Notes under the pieces: generated by a model
Database searches by the model: none
The model's input: only the letters and a program-made list of their open reading frames with translations
Told to the model about the DNA's origin: nothing
Part shown: piece after piece, positions 22,904 to 33,465 of the stretch
How positions within the stretch are numbered: the first letter of the stretch is position 1
Layout of the letters: every line of letters begins with the position of its first letter
Position numbers and translations under genes: made by a program
NCBI GenBank assembly: GCA_036936605.1
Contig: JAUPFV010000001.1
Span: forward strand, 122,334,771-122,398,770
Source of the DNA: Limnanthes douglasii subsp. nivea
Taxonomy: Eukaryota > Streptophyta > Magnoliopsida > Brassicales > Limnanthaceae
Reading direction: 5' to 3'
DNA: 64,000 nucleotides

Positions 22904-25900
22904 ATGACTCACCAAGAACTAGGGATTAGCGTGGAGGAGTTGATGTCACCGGAGAAAAGAGATGATGAAATGTCGCCGAAAAATGAGTTGGAGTCGTCGG
23001 AGAAGCAGCCACCTTCGCCGGAAAAGGTAGCAATTGGCCCAGTAGCCTCAGCACCATCGGTTCCAGGCCATCCTACGCACCACCGGTTCTAAGGCCCAGA
23101 ACCGGCCGTGCGTGACCTACGCACCCCCGGTTCCATGGCCAGGAACCGATGGTGCTGAGGCCTCAGTCCAGTCGGTACTGAGCCATCAGTACCACCGGTT
23201 CTGTGGCCTTGAACCGGTGGTGCAGGGGATTCAGTCCGCTTGGTTCTGAGGCCCCTTCACCACCGGTTAAAGGCCAGAGAACCGATGGTGCACCTGTTTG
23301 TGTACGGCTGGTTCTGAGGCCTAGAATGACCGGTTCTAGGCCTCTTAACCTTTGGTTCACGCAAAGTTTCCGAAAAAATCAAGGTTTTTTCATTTTTAAT
23401 TATACCTGATTGCTTATTGTGATTTTTTGTTGTTTGACAGGGGACGAATGTTACCCATGGGACTGAGGAAGCTTTCGCTACTGACTACAGTAATTTGTTC
23501 TTCACTACCGAGTTCTATACACAAGAAGCATTGATTAAGTGGGTGACGAAGACAGGAAAACGCCATGGTTTGGTTATCAACATAAGTCGGCGCGACAAAG
23601 TAAATAGTAGAAAAATTCCTAGGATATTTTTCCAATGTGAGAGGTCGGGAAAATATACTCCAAGAGTAGCTGAGAAAGATCGTAAACGCAAGTCTACAGG
23701 AACCAAAAAGATTGGCTGCCCATTTGAGCTTCTCAGGTTAATGGTGGAACCAGATCAATGGAAGTTAGAAGTGAAATGTGGTATTCATAACCACGAGTGT
23801 TCAAAACAGCTAGACGGTTATTCTTTTGCTGGCCGTTTGAATGAAGAAGAGATGGAATATGTTGAACGAGTGACCTACATTGGTACTAACCCTAGAGATA
23901 TACTGAATGGTGTTAAAAAGCTAAACGAAGATAATGTTTTTCTATGCACACTATCTACAATGCACGATAAAAAAGTAGGTCACAACTCCAGTTCTTGTTG
24001 GGGGAGCTTAAGTCACATAATTATTATGAATGGCATAAATATGGTGAAGACGATGGACAAGTCATTACAGATATGTTTTTCGCCCATCCAGTCAGTGTTG
24101 ACCTTTTGCGGACATTTCCAACAGGTTTGATCATGGATAGTACGTATAAAGTCATACAATATGGTATGCCATTGTTTGAGATAGTGGGTGTGATGTGTAC
24201 CGGATTGACTTTGTGTGCGGCATTTTCCTTCATGTCCGGTGAGAAGTTAAACAAATTCAAATGGGTGTTGGGGTGTTTGAAGTCGCTGATTTCCGTTCAC
24301 GGAATTGAAGAATCTCGTGTCATCCTGGCCAATAGAGATTTAGCGCTGATGAACGCCATAGAAGTGGTATTCCCAGAGACAACGCATATGTTATGCCGAT
24401 GTCACATATCACAAAATGTTCAGGGGTAAACAGGAAAATACTTCCCCGAGAAAAGTGATCATTTGAAATTTGTTTCTGCTTGGAAGAAGATTGCGTATGC
24501 AGCATCAGAGATTGAATTCGATCACGCCCGACGAAACATGCTATTGGAGTACAAAGAATACCCTATTGCAATTGAATACACTGAAAAATCGTGACTCGAT
24601 AAATACACTAGCAAATTCGTTGTTTGGAAGACGAACAATAACTTGCATTTGGGACATTGCACGACTAACCACGTCGAGAGTGCTCATTCTAACCTAAAGT
24701 GTTACCTACGTACAAGCAAATTAAACTTTGAGTTATTTTGGGGGAGGGTTCATTCGCTAGTCGAAATCCAACATGCTGCCATTAGGTCGTCGTTCGATTA
24801 GAGTCGTTACATAGCGCTGCATAAGTTTGCGGAAAAACTTTTTGATGAAATTCGAGGCAAGGTTTCCCACATGGGGTTAGAATTATTTTTCGACGAAGTA
24901 GAGAAGGCCGAAGATAGCAAGATGATTTCTATTGAAGATGGGTCGGATGTTAAACACAATGGCGTCTATATATGCGCTATAAAATCTACCCATGGTATAC
25001 CTTGCTATCACCAAGTCCGCAAGTGGCGTAAAAACAGAAAAGCTGCATCGTTAGAAGCGTTTCACACCCACAAGACAAGGTTAGAAATAAGGCATCGTTC
25101 ATTCCGTACGACCATGGAGATTCTCAAAGATGATCTGTAAAAGCTAGTAATCGATGTTATGGAGACAAAAGATGAAAGCCATATAAAACACATTTACAAA
25201 AAATGGTTTGAAATTGTTTATCCTGAAACATCCTCATTGCGAGAGATATTGGAGAAGCAGACACACCGAGGCCGCCCGCAAGTGAAAAGGAAATTAGTTG
25301 TCGATACATCATCCACTAAACGGGACAAATTCCAATGGGAACACGTGGATGATGCTGATAAGGCTAGTCTTGACTCAGTCATGAACTCTTTAAAACCACC
25401 AAAAGTTAAAAAGGGTGAAGCAGTTGCTAGTGCAAATACGATTCAGGTAGATGTGCCTAAAGTACCTCGTACTCGCAGTTTTTCCATTTCTTCGCTCGCT
25501 AGCAGCATCGTACAATCATCCATTGGTGGAGTCAAAGAACTTATATACGACCCGAAAGGTTATTTGCGTTGGTTTCCGACTCACTTCAATCCTTTTATAT
25601 CGGGTATAAATGATGTTAAGGCAAATAGTCATTGCGGATATAGAGCAGTTTCGTTTGGGTTGTACGGTCATGAAGAAGGTTGGCGAGGTGTTCGGAAGGC
25701 AATATACGCTAAACTGATAGACAACTATGACACATACAACAATATATATAATGGTAAAGAGGAGTACCTGAAGGTTGCAGAAAGTATAAACTACTACGAC
25801 ACACCAGCATCCCCCAAATATTGGATGACAATGCCGAAAATGGGCATTGCGATTGCAACCAAGTTCGAATGCATTGTTGATTTTCTGTCACTCGTGGGGT

Positions 25901-26273
25901 CTCACATCTATAGTCAAACTTTTTTACCTTTGCGCGGTAAACCCCCCATTATGGCCCAAAGACGTGAAATTGGGTTTGGATTCGTTGATACTAATCACTT
26001 CGTCAATGTTAGTCATTTGATTTATGGTTTTGTTATTACTTACAACTGTATTACTCATTGTTTGGTTCTAATTTAAGTCTTATTAAACACCTATCAATCA
26101 AGCCCCTATGCCCTTGCGCACACATACATCCTACGTGGCAGAAGTTGAAGAGTGAAGATGCTACATATTGAGAGCTACCAACAGTTGGTCGTTGTAAAAC
26201 ATACACGGAGTTCGAAGGGAGAAAGCGAGTTTGTTCATTCCCAGAAGTAACTAATATTGATGAATTTTAGTAG
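22904..26273 (+). pseudogene. MULE transposase fused to OTU-like peptidase domain
   Basis: Exon 1 (22904-23026) ends at a donor AAG|GTAGCA and joins exon 2 at 23441 (acceptor GACAG|GGG) in frame. Exon 2 holds a FAR1/MULE-type zinc-binding N-terminus (RIFFQCERSGKYTPR, KKIGCPFELLR, VKCGIHNHECSKQLDG). After one frameshift in an A run near 23970, a single frame runs from about 23985 to 26000: the MULE catalytic region with LIMDSTYK, and ILANRDLALMNAI where the family has TDRE (Asp replaced by Asn), then NHVESAHSNLKCYL. Four in-frame stops interrupt it (24427, 24592, 24799, 25138). From about 25560 an OTU-type cysteine peptidase domain follows: ANSHCGYRAVSFGLYGHEEG keeps the catalytic Cys but has Asn-Ser for the usual Asp-Gly, and NHFVNV carries the catalytic His. 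A last exon after an intron ends TNIDEF near 26270. Confidence 0.8.
23030..23370. repeat. GC-rich array of GCACCAYCGGTTC motif in both orientations (intron 1)
   Basis: Within the first intron of the transposase-OTU gene about a dozen copies of GCACCATCGGTTC / GAACCGATGGTGC and near variants occur in alternating orientation, about 25 bases apart and often separated by AGGCC/GGCCT. The block is far richer in G+C than the surrounding DNA, and neighbouring copies can pair into hairpins. Confidence 0.85.
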
Positions 26274-26277
26274 TCGA

Positions 26278-26366
26278 TTTATATCTTTTGGTCGGATTTA
26301 TGTTGTTTTGATTGGATTTATGTCTTTTGGTCGCTTTATGTCTTTTGGTCGGATTTATGTTGTTTA
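26278..26366 (+). repeat. Short tandem repeat after the transposase-OTU gene
   Basis: About four copies of a ~22-25 base word TTTTGGTCGGATTTATGTTGT lie just beyond the last exon, probably in its 3' UTR. Confidence 0.7.
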
Positions 26367-26543
26367 GAACTTTGTTTACTTTATCATAACGTTTTGTACT
26401 TCAGTTGTTTGACCGTAATTCATGAAATTTTCCAACTTATAACGATAAGCAACTAATCATTTCATAACTTAATATCAAACGTTACAAATAAGCAACAATA
26501 ACATCGCAAAACATGAGTACATAACTTGAGATTGAACAAATAG

Positions 26544-26962
26544 TTAGTCAAAATCGTAGCCTTCATTGTCGCTGAGAATACGCACTGTTTCCTTCTTTAT
26601 GGCATTTGAGGGTAATCGTCATTTCAAAAGACAAATAGTCGCTGAGAATACGCACTCCATTTCAAAAGACAAATAGTCTGTGATCATTAAACCAAACGAG
26701 TCGAATGCCTCGTTCCTAATTTCTGGGGCTCGTTAAACACCAAAAACATCGGTCAACTAGTTATACACCTGTACCTAGTGGCTACCTCCTCACGAGTACG
26801 AGATTGAGGCATTTGTCTATACGTAGACATTTTGTCGTACATGAAATACATCATACACAAAACTTCATCAAAAAACACATCGGTATTATCGTCCGGCCTT
26901 TTAAACTTCACGTGTTTCGCAGCCTTGAGTAGATGAGCATCATCAAACACACTCCAACCCAT
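26544..26962 (-). pseudogene. Small unrecognised gene of the second MULE, frame-disrupted
   Basis: The minus strand starts ATGGGTTGGAGTGTG (MGWSVFDDAHLLKAAKHVKF) at 26962 and is open for 69 residues. A different frame ends with ETVRILSDNEGYDFD and a TAA at 26544-26546, which looks like the true C-terminus. Between them the frame is broken and a ~60-base piece (containing CATTTCAAAAGACAAATAGTC) is locally duplicated at 26620-26680. I recognise no family; the N-terminal part mixes aromatic, charged and Met residues like a small helical domain. The leader upstream (27000-27060) is clean, and the GC-rich array at 27120-27460 lies just beyond it, at the promoter. Confidence 0.45.
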
Positions 26963-27119
26963 GAAGAAAACCTTCAGCTAGGTTGGAAGAAGAGTTTTGT
27001 GTGTTTGGTGTTGTAACTTAGACCTCTTCATATAGAAAAATGTAAAATTACTTTGGCGAGAATTATAGAGCGCTAAAAAAATGCGGGAAAAAATACTGGG
27101 AAAAAATTTCAAGTATCAA

Positions 27120-27462
27120 TTGCAAACCATAGGTACAGCCTACTGTGTACCGATTGTGCCAAGTCCATAGCACCATCGGTACACCACCCTGTGTACCTAT
27201 GGTGCATTAAGGTTGCACCATAGGTACACAGCACGAGGCACCGTCGGTGCGCCTCCCTGTGTACCGATGGTGCCATGCACCGGCCGGTACTTGGCATGCT
27301 CGTCGGTGCAGTGTACCATCGGTAAAAGGCCTTTTACCGATGGTACAATGCACCATGGGTACGCCTTCTATAGTACCCATGGTGCACACATGGTTGTACC
27401 ATTGGTTCGCAGTAATGTGCACCATAGGTACTCCTGACTGTGTACCAATGGTGCACAATGAC
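27120..27462. repeat. GC-rich array of GCACCATNGGTAC motif, about 16 copies
   Basis: The motif GCACCATCGGTAC or its complement GTACCGATGGTGC, with one or two base variants, recurs about 16 times at a spacing of about 22 bases. Orientation often alternates, so adjacent copies form inverted pairs (for example ACCATCGGTAAAAGGCC followed by CTTTTACCGATGGT at 27315-27345). It lies upstream of the small gene at 26544-26962, between it and the 3' end of the PMD gene. Confidence 0.9.
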
Positions 27463-27762
27463 TTGTAATTTTTTTTAAGGTTTTCACTCATTTATCTTGT
27501 TTTTTGTTTTTTGAGCCGTTCGAACGTTTTTTGTTAATTTTTTTAAAAACTCAATTTTTGTTATGGTTTTAAAGTTTGTTGGTTATAATGGTACGAGTTA
27601 AGTATTGTGTGGATTCGGAATTGTAAATAAGCATTCAAAGAAAGTTTAACAAATCTAAAGGAAAAGATGGAAATAAAATTGTAGATGTCATAATACAAAA
27701 GACGATAGTTTAACAAATCCTACAAATGGATAAACAACATCAACGTGAATGAAAAAGATAGA

Positions 27763-29870
27763 TCATAACAAAGCTAAAACAAGTCCAATAATGAGGACAA
27801 ATAACCAGGGGGAGAAGAGCTGCAGGACTTGATCTCTCCACCTAAACGCACCCTCTTCCCCCCGGCCTATATGCAATGTAACAATCGACCAAACAGCCTC
27901 TAACAATCTGTCGTCCGTGGTGCGTGGTGGTGGACTAATAGTATGCCAACCATACTCAGCCAAGTACCTCTAGTAGGTGTTCGTCGCCGACTGTCTATAT
28001 GTGGCGATGGTAACGGTCAACCGATCCTCAAAAAGCAAGTGCTGACGCCAATCTAGCCATGCACTCTCTTGCCATGTGTACCTCGCCAAATCTCCTTTCT
28101 TGTAACCCGGTTGGAGTACAAGTGGGAGTTCGGGTTCATCCTGAACCCGTCCGAACTGGCGCATAACCCGATCATGCATGTAACCCTTGACCATGCTCAT
28201 CATCCACAAAGGATAAACGATGGTGCAGATTTCCTACACGGAGAACTGGACTCTGATATCATCGTATGGCTTCAAAATGACCTGTTCCAAAAAAGTAAAA
28301 CACTTAGAATGTTTAAAACAATATGACTTAGTATGAATATGTTACTGACTACTAAAATTTAAACACTTACATCTGTCTCCTTCTGATCTGAAAGAAGAGT
28401 ACGAACAACCGATTTGGGGCGGATTTTTTTCCCAACAATCCGCTTCGGTAGCCACTTCACAATCCTAGACTGCCTCGCTACTTGGTCCGCGTTATCGGAG
28501 GCTCTAAACGAGGGGAAATGGTCATAAATCCAGCCATCTAGCATGGCTACAAATCTGTACAGGTTATGCTTCGATGCTTTTAAAGCATCACCCAAACCAC
28601 GGAACAGGAATGCCAATGTAGTCGTACCCCACGTTATGTCCCACAAACCAGAATCTACATTCGCCAACCCGTACAAATAGTCAGCCTTGACGCTTTTCTG
28701 ACTAGTATCCGCAAAAATAGTGCAACCAAATAAGAACATCAGGTATGCTCGTGATACCTGGCGGATAGCCTCAACATCAGTCTGCTCGATGTAGCGACCC
28801 CTGGTGAAAGTCTCCCGCAGCCACTTGATCTTGAAACCAACGCCTCTAGTGGACTGTATCTCTCCACGGACCTCATCCACTGTCAAACCTAACATACTAG
28901 CATAATAGTTGTATACCGCATCACGTGGAGCCGTGACTACATCAAAGGTCCGGCCAACTACAGGGAGACCTGTAATGCAGCTGACATCATCGAGGGTAAT
29001 CATCATTTCCCGAACGAGAAATGGAACGTGTTGGTCTCCTGATGCCAACGCTCAACGAATACCTCATCAAGTACTGAGTGCGTGAAGTACTGAGGTAAGT
29101 GAGCTATGAGAGGACCAAAAGGAGTCTGCGCCAAATGTCGTTGCACATCTGGTTGAGCACTGAGGTCCCACATACAAAGCACATTATAATGTGCCTGTAT
29201 GCCTAATGAAGTGCGACCCTGTAAATAAAAAACTAAGTCAGAAATTAATAATAGTAAAACCTTAAACTAGACATTTAATAATTTGGTACTTACCTGTCCA
29301 ATGAAGACGTGATATGCCTCGTGCTCCTTGTAGTAAGGAAACAGAGGTATCTTGTTGCATTTCAGAAATGCAAACGTCTTTCGCTGCTCCTCTGTGTGGA
29401 TCGCATCGATATGCTCCTCATCGATGGTGTCCTGGTAAGGGTCCCTAGTGGCATCTACCATCTCACTAACAGGTGGTGGATGTGTAGTTGTATGTGCAGG
29501 GGATGGAGCAATGCGAGCGGGAGGTGGTGGATCACTAGTAGTGGGAGGTAGTGATCGGTGTAAATGCAACGTCTCGCGTCGTGAGGAGCCTCCACCTCTA
29601 CTATCATCCACTACAATCTTTACGGCTTTTTCCTCTTTCCATGGTTAATTCGGCGCAAAGACCGACCAGACCTTATCCTCTCCTCCTCCTCCCTAAGACG
29701 AATAGTCTCAGGGTCCTCAGATGAATCTCGTCCTCGCTTAGCATCGCGTACCCTCTCATCTTCGACGGCCCGTACCGTCTGTAGATTATTCCCCGGGTGT
29801 GGCGCCCGTGATCCCGGGGGATACGCCCTAGAGCGAGGAAGACGTCGCTCCTCAACGACATTGGACCTAA
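27763..29870 (-). pseudogene. Plant mobile domain (PMD, MAIN-like) gene, broken
   Basis: PMD proteins are plant proteins often carried by MULEs and also domesticated as MAIN/MAIL genes involved in silencing and meristem maintenance. Exons run right to left. An N-terminal low-complexity part lies at 29870-29630 (Arg/Glu-rich) and 29611-29293 (PPPP/AHTTTHPPP) and ends at a good donor. After an acceptor near 29220 comes YFTHSVLDEVFVERWHQETN and FHFSF, then after a one-base deletion MMITLDDVSCITGLPVVG, the core PMD motif, continuing to 28370. Another intron leads to 28280-27970, with an in-frame TAG at 27970-27972. The same frame goes on to 27763 and ends in a hydrophobic tail (LFSPWLFVLIIGLVLALL). 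The first exon may start at an ATG near 30382 followed by GTAAGT. Confidence 0.75.
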
Positions 29871-30047
29871 AATGATACAAAAAATCTACGAAATTAATTA
29901 CATATGATATAATTCGCGAAATTAAAAAAACAAAACTACAATTCGAAATCAAACTTACAATTGAAAGAAATTTCCTCAAAAATTTCATTTTTTTTAAATT
30001 CAAAAGTAATTTTAAAAATTTAGTTTGTCAACTTTTTTAAAGTTTCA

Positions 30048-30205
30048 GCTGTGCACCATAGGTGCACAGCAGCCCGTACCGAGCGACACAGACCCCCTGT
30101 ACCGAATGACACATGTGCCTGTGCCGCTTGGTACACAATGGTTGTGCCGCTCGGCACAACCATTCGCACAGATGGTGCTGCCCTAGGCGCACCACCGATG
30201 TGAAT
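30048..30205. repeat. Third GC-rich motif block, at the 5' side of the PMD gene
   Basis: About seven degenerate copies of the GCACCATNGGTGC / GTACCGAGCGACAC type occur here, including GTGCACCATAGGTGCAC and GTGCCGCTCGGCAC. The block lies upstream of the first confident PMD exon, probably in its first intron. It is the most worn of the three arrays. Confidence 0.7.
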
Positions 30206-30573
30206 GACCCCTAAACCCTAATTTCTAGCCTAATTTCTACCCTAAATCCATATCTAAACCCTAAATTCATACCTTAATCTAACCTAAATCTTAAATTCAT
30301 ACCTAAATCTTAAATTCATACCTAAATCTAACTAAATTAATCTGCAAAATTAGATTAGGGAACTTACGCATGTGGTGGTGGCTCGCCGGAAAATTTTAGA
30401 GAGAGGTTGGAATGTTTTAAAAGAAGAGAGTTTGAGAGTTTAGAGAGAAGTAAGAGAAGTGAGGGAAGTCTGAGAAATTTTAGGGAAAATGTGTTGGATG
30501 AAAGTTAGTATAAAAATTGACTTATATACCTAGAACAAGATATTTTTTGAAAAAAACTAGATATACTTAAATC

Positions 30574-31789
30574 ACTATAGGATATACTCAAAATTTGATA
30601 TACTTAAACCAAAATTGAATGTATATAATTTAACCCATAAAAAAATCTTGTATAACCTACTACGTACGAATTCGCCCACATTTAAAACGGTTAAATACAG
30701 GCGACCAGCCGCTTACAATTAAAACGTTAAATAAAGACCGAAACGTCCTATTTCCCCCGCTCCCCCTATCTTTTCCCACTCTTTAAGGTTAGCTTTGAAG
30801 AAGAGAAAAAGATTGGATCGGGAGTTCGGGACGCGTAGTATTAAAGATGGTAGGTCTTATGTCATGGCTCAGCAGACTTTATAGTCTTCTATCTACACCA
30901 TTAGTTGTGCTACTAACATTGTTAAACATTTAATGACCTGACCCACATATGATTTAATTTGTGGAAAAAGAAACTCTTGATAGAAATGAGTTTGTTCTCA
31001 TTCAGCACCGATAAGAAAACGTGAGAATAATTTATCAACAAATAAATTCTATAAAACCTTATATACTAATTTATATCCTGATTTAAATCGCTCACCTTAC
31101 TCTATCTAAACATAAATTACAGAAACAACCTATTATTAAAAACACGCCTTTTTTCGTCATCAATATATATTGGCAAAATTATATATATTTTTATATATTG
31201 TATTTACTTTTTTATTATCAAAAAGTAATTAATTACCATAATATTATACAGAATAAACCATGATAATAATAAAATTGATAAATCAAAATTTAATTCAGTT
31301 AAATTCGTTCGATAAAACATTTTAAAAAATTAAAATACAAGTTAACTCTTTTTTTGATATTGAATTCTTAATATGAAGTTGGAAAAATGTTTTTGAACCA
31401 ATTAATAAGATAAACAATGCAAGCACGAGGATAACTAATATATCAAATTACTTCGTCTTTAATTGAGCATTGGTGATACACTGCATAATAAACCCTAACA
31501 ATTTAATTGTTATAATAGTGTTACACAATCTTTAAACACTTTAGGGTTTTAGTGTTCCAAAATAATTAAAAAAACATATTGTCAGCTATTTTTGGTTTTG
31601 ATTTGATAATCTTTTAGGGTAGGTATATATATTTCTTCAGTTATGTATATTATGTGCGCCACTAAAATTGAGGTCATATTCTAGCTGTTTCATTATAAGT
31701 GTTCAGCTATACATATATTATTGATACTTATACTATGTCAATATTATTTATTACATGTTTTGAAATATTCTAGTTTCTCTCTTATAAGT
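30574..31789. other. Spacer, AT-rich, one short hydrophobic ORF
   Basis: Around 30700-30850 the composition is more balanced and the sequence looks like a leader (ACTCTTTAAGG, then GAAGAAGAGAAAAAG). It is followed at 30847-30933 by a 28-residue ORF (MVGLMSWLSRLYSLLSTPLV then VLLTLLNI) that is strongly hydrophobic, like a signal anchor. No further exon could be linked to it. The rest holds nothing recognisable. Confidence 0.3.
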
Positions 31790-31797
31790 GTTTCAGA

Positions 31798-33457
31798 CAT
31801 AGGCGGAGCTACAGTGGGTTCCATGGGTGCCTAAGAACCCACTGTTTTTTTTATATATTATTAAAAAGCGTACTCAAAATCAAAGTAATCCTTAACCCCA
31901 ACGGAAAAGGACGAGGAACTCCACTGCGTGTATAAATAGGTATTCGAATAGAAAAAAGTTATTTTTATAATATATTTTTTTAGTTTTATATATTGACTCG
32001 GTTATACATGTTTGGGAATTTTTTCATTAACTTTTTTGGTTTTTTATATATTGAATATATACTTTGGAACTTTTTCATTATTAAAATAAGCGTGTATAAA
32101 TAGGTATTGGAATAGAAAAAAGATATTTTTATAATATATTTTTTTAGTTTTATATATTGACTCAGTTATATATGCTTGGGAACTTTTTTATTAACTTTCG
32201 AAACAGTGAAATTATATTCATATAGTTTTTAAAATAAAAAAAATTCATTAAATGTAAAAGTTTTTAAAGGGTAAAGTATGAATTTAAAAATTATTGATAT
32301 TGTTTTATGACTTGTGCGTGTTTAAAGATGAATTTAGAAATCGGTATTCAAATAGGGAAAAGTTATATTCGTTTTATAATATATATTTTTTATTTTAGAT
32401 TTAAAAAACTTTAGATTTTATGTGATATTAATAGTTTTTTTTCGAAATTTAGAAATTGGTATTCGAACAGAGAAAAGTTATATTCGTTTTATAATATATT
32501 TTTTGTATTTTAGATTTAAAAAACTTTAGATTTTATATGATATTAATAGTTTTTTAGAAATTGTAAAATATAAATAGTGTATATGTGTTATTAATAGTTT
32601 TTTAAAAATTATCGATATTATTTTATGATATGTTTAGATGATTGTTAATATCTCCGCAAAATACAAATTGTTTATATCATAATCCTTATAAAGAAATTAC
32701 CACCTAAGTTGCCCTCGAAGCAATTTAGATTTTAAAGACAGAACAAATGAAATTATGTAGGAATAAAACATATTGATATATAAATCTAAAGTTGTGAGTT
32801 TCTATTTATGTTAAGTGAACGAAATATACTTAATTGAATAGTGGCATGCTTTGTAATTTACTAAATATTTTAAAAAAATACTAATTTTTTTTAAAGAAAC
32901 CATATACTAAGTTTTTAAATTGCAAGTAAGAACAACATGATCTCAACACTAGTATGATATTGTCCGTTTTGGTGCCCGAAAGCCCTCACGACTTTGCTTT
33001 TGGTCCACTTCCAAAAGGGATGTGGGACTTTAATCGCCACCTTAACACGCATAAGACCGTAGTTGTATTGGGTTTTGAAGGCCAATAACTAAAGTGGCAG
33101 ATTAAATGGATCATCCATCTAGATCTACAACAATCTGAATGATATCCACATTATAAATATCCATAATACTATCTATATTGTTATTTGTCGGATCATTAAA
33201 CTATAGTTTGATTACATTTAAATAATTAGACTTATAATAACAGATTTGGATACCATGAATGCACAAATGACGAGACATTTTAATTCAAGATATCTTTACA
33301 ATCTCCCCTTAGATTGTCGTATATATTGAAGTGTACCCACGCAATTATGTGTTTTATAAATAACCCGAACTTGGCTTATCATTTAAATTATAACTAATAA
33401 TAAACTGAAGAGGGCATGCCAAGACACCACAAAGATCAAATCCTGGCTACGCCACTG
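31798..33457. mobile_element. Non-autonomous hAT-type element, 1660 bp, 8-bp TSD
   Basis: The left end reads CATAGGCGGAGCTACAG and the right end, reversed, CAGTGGCGTAGCCAGGA. These match the CAnnGGCGnAGCnA pattern of plant hAT termini. GTTTCAGA flanks it on both sides (31790-31797 and 33458-33465), an exact 8-bp target duplication. There is no transposase ORF. Inside are two internal duplications: a ~164-bp one (starting GTGTATAAATAGGTATT at about 31928 and 32092) and a ~118-bp one (GAAAAGTTATATTCGTTTTATAATAT at about 32356 and 32472). A TRIM-like LTR fragment also lies inside. Confidence 0.85.
32937..33345. repeat. TRIM-like LTR fragment inside the hAT element
   Basis: GATATTGTCCGTTTTGGTGC, GCCCTCACGACTTTGCTTTTGG, GATGTGGGACTTTAATCG and ACAATCTCCCCTTAGATTG in this order are the familiar words of widespread plant TRIM-type LTRs. 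No second LTR or primer site is seen, so it is a fragment or solo LTR. The family call is from memory of these words only. Confidence 0.4.
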
Positions 33458-33465
33458 GTTTCAGA

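Larger units (their letters stand above)
22731..30573. mobile_element. Second MULE: transposase-OTU gene, small gene, PMD gene
   Basis: The left end (22731-22840) and the reverse complement of the right end (30465-30573) align by eye. Both start TAAGTATAYCYAGTT, carry TCATCCAA about 70-80 bases in, and continue with CTTAAAATCT/CCTAAAATTT-like sequence, so diverged terminal inverted repeats of about 110 bp are likely. Inside are a plus-strand transposase-OTU gene (22904-26270), a small minus-strand gene (26544-26962) and a minus-strand plant mobile domain gene (27763-29870). Each of the three genes has a GC-rich motif array on its 5' side. Damage is limited to about one or two frameshifts and a handful of stops per gene, so this insertion is younger than the MULE at 1140-10390. 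Confidence 0.65.

Noticed and set aside
23163..23409. ORFs across the array at 23030-23370
   Set aside because: The region is an intron bounded by good GT and AG sites joining in-frame exons; the ORFs reflect GC-rich repeats.
27207..27491. ORFs on both strands within the GC-rich array
   Set aside because: They follow a 22-base repeat and have no start context, homology or codon bias of their own.
33101..33160. Possible tRNA or 5S-like words in the TRIM-like fragment
   Set aside because: No A/B box pair or 5S internal control region can be read; Cassandra-type 5S sequence is absent.
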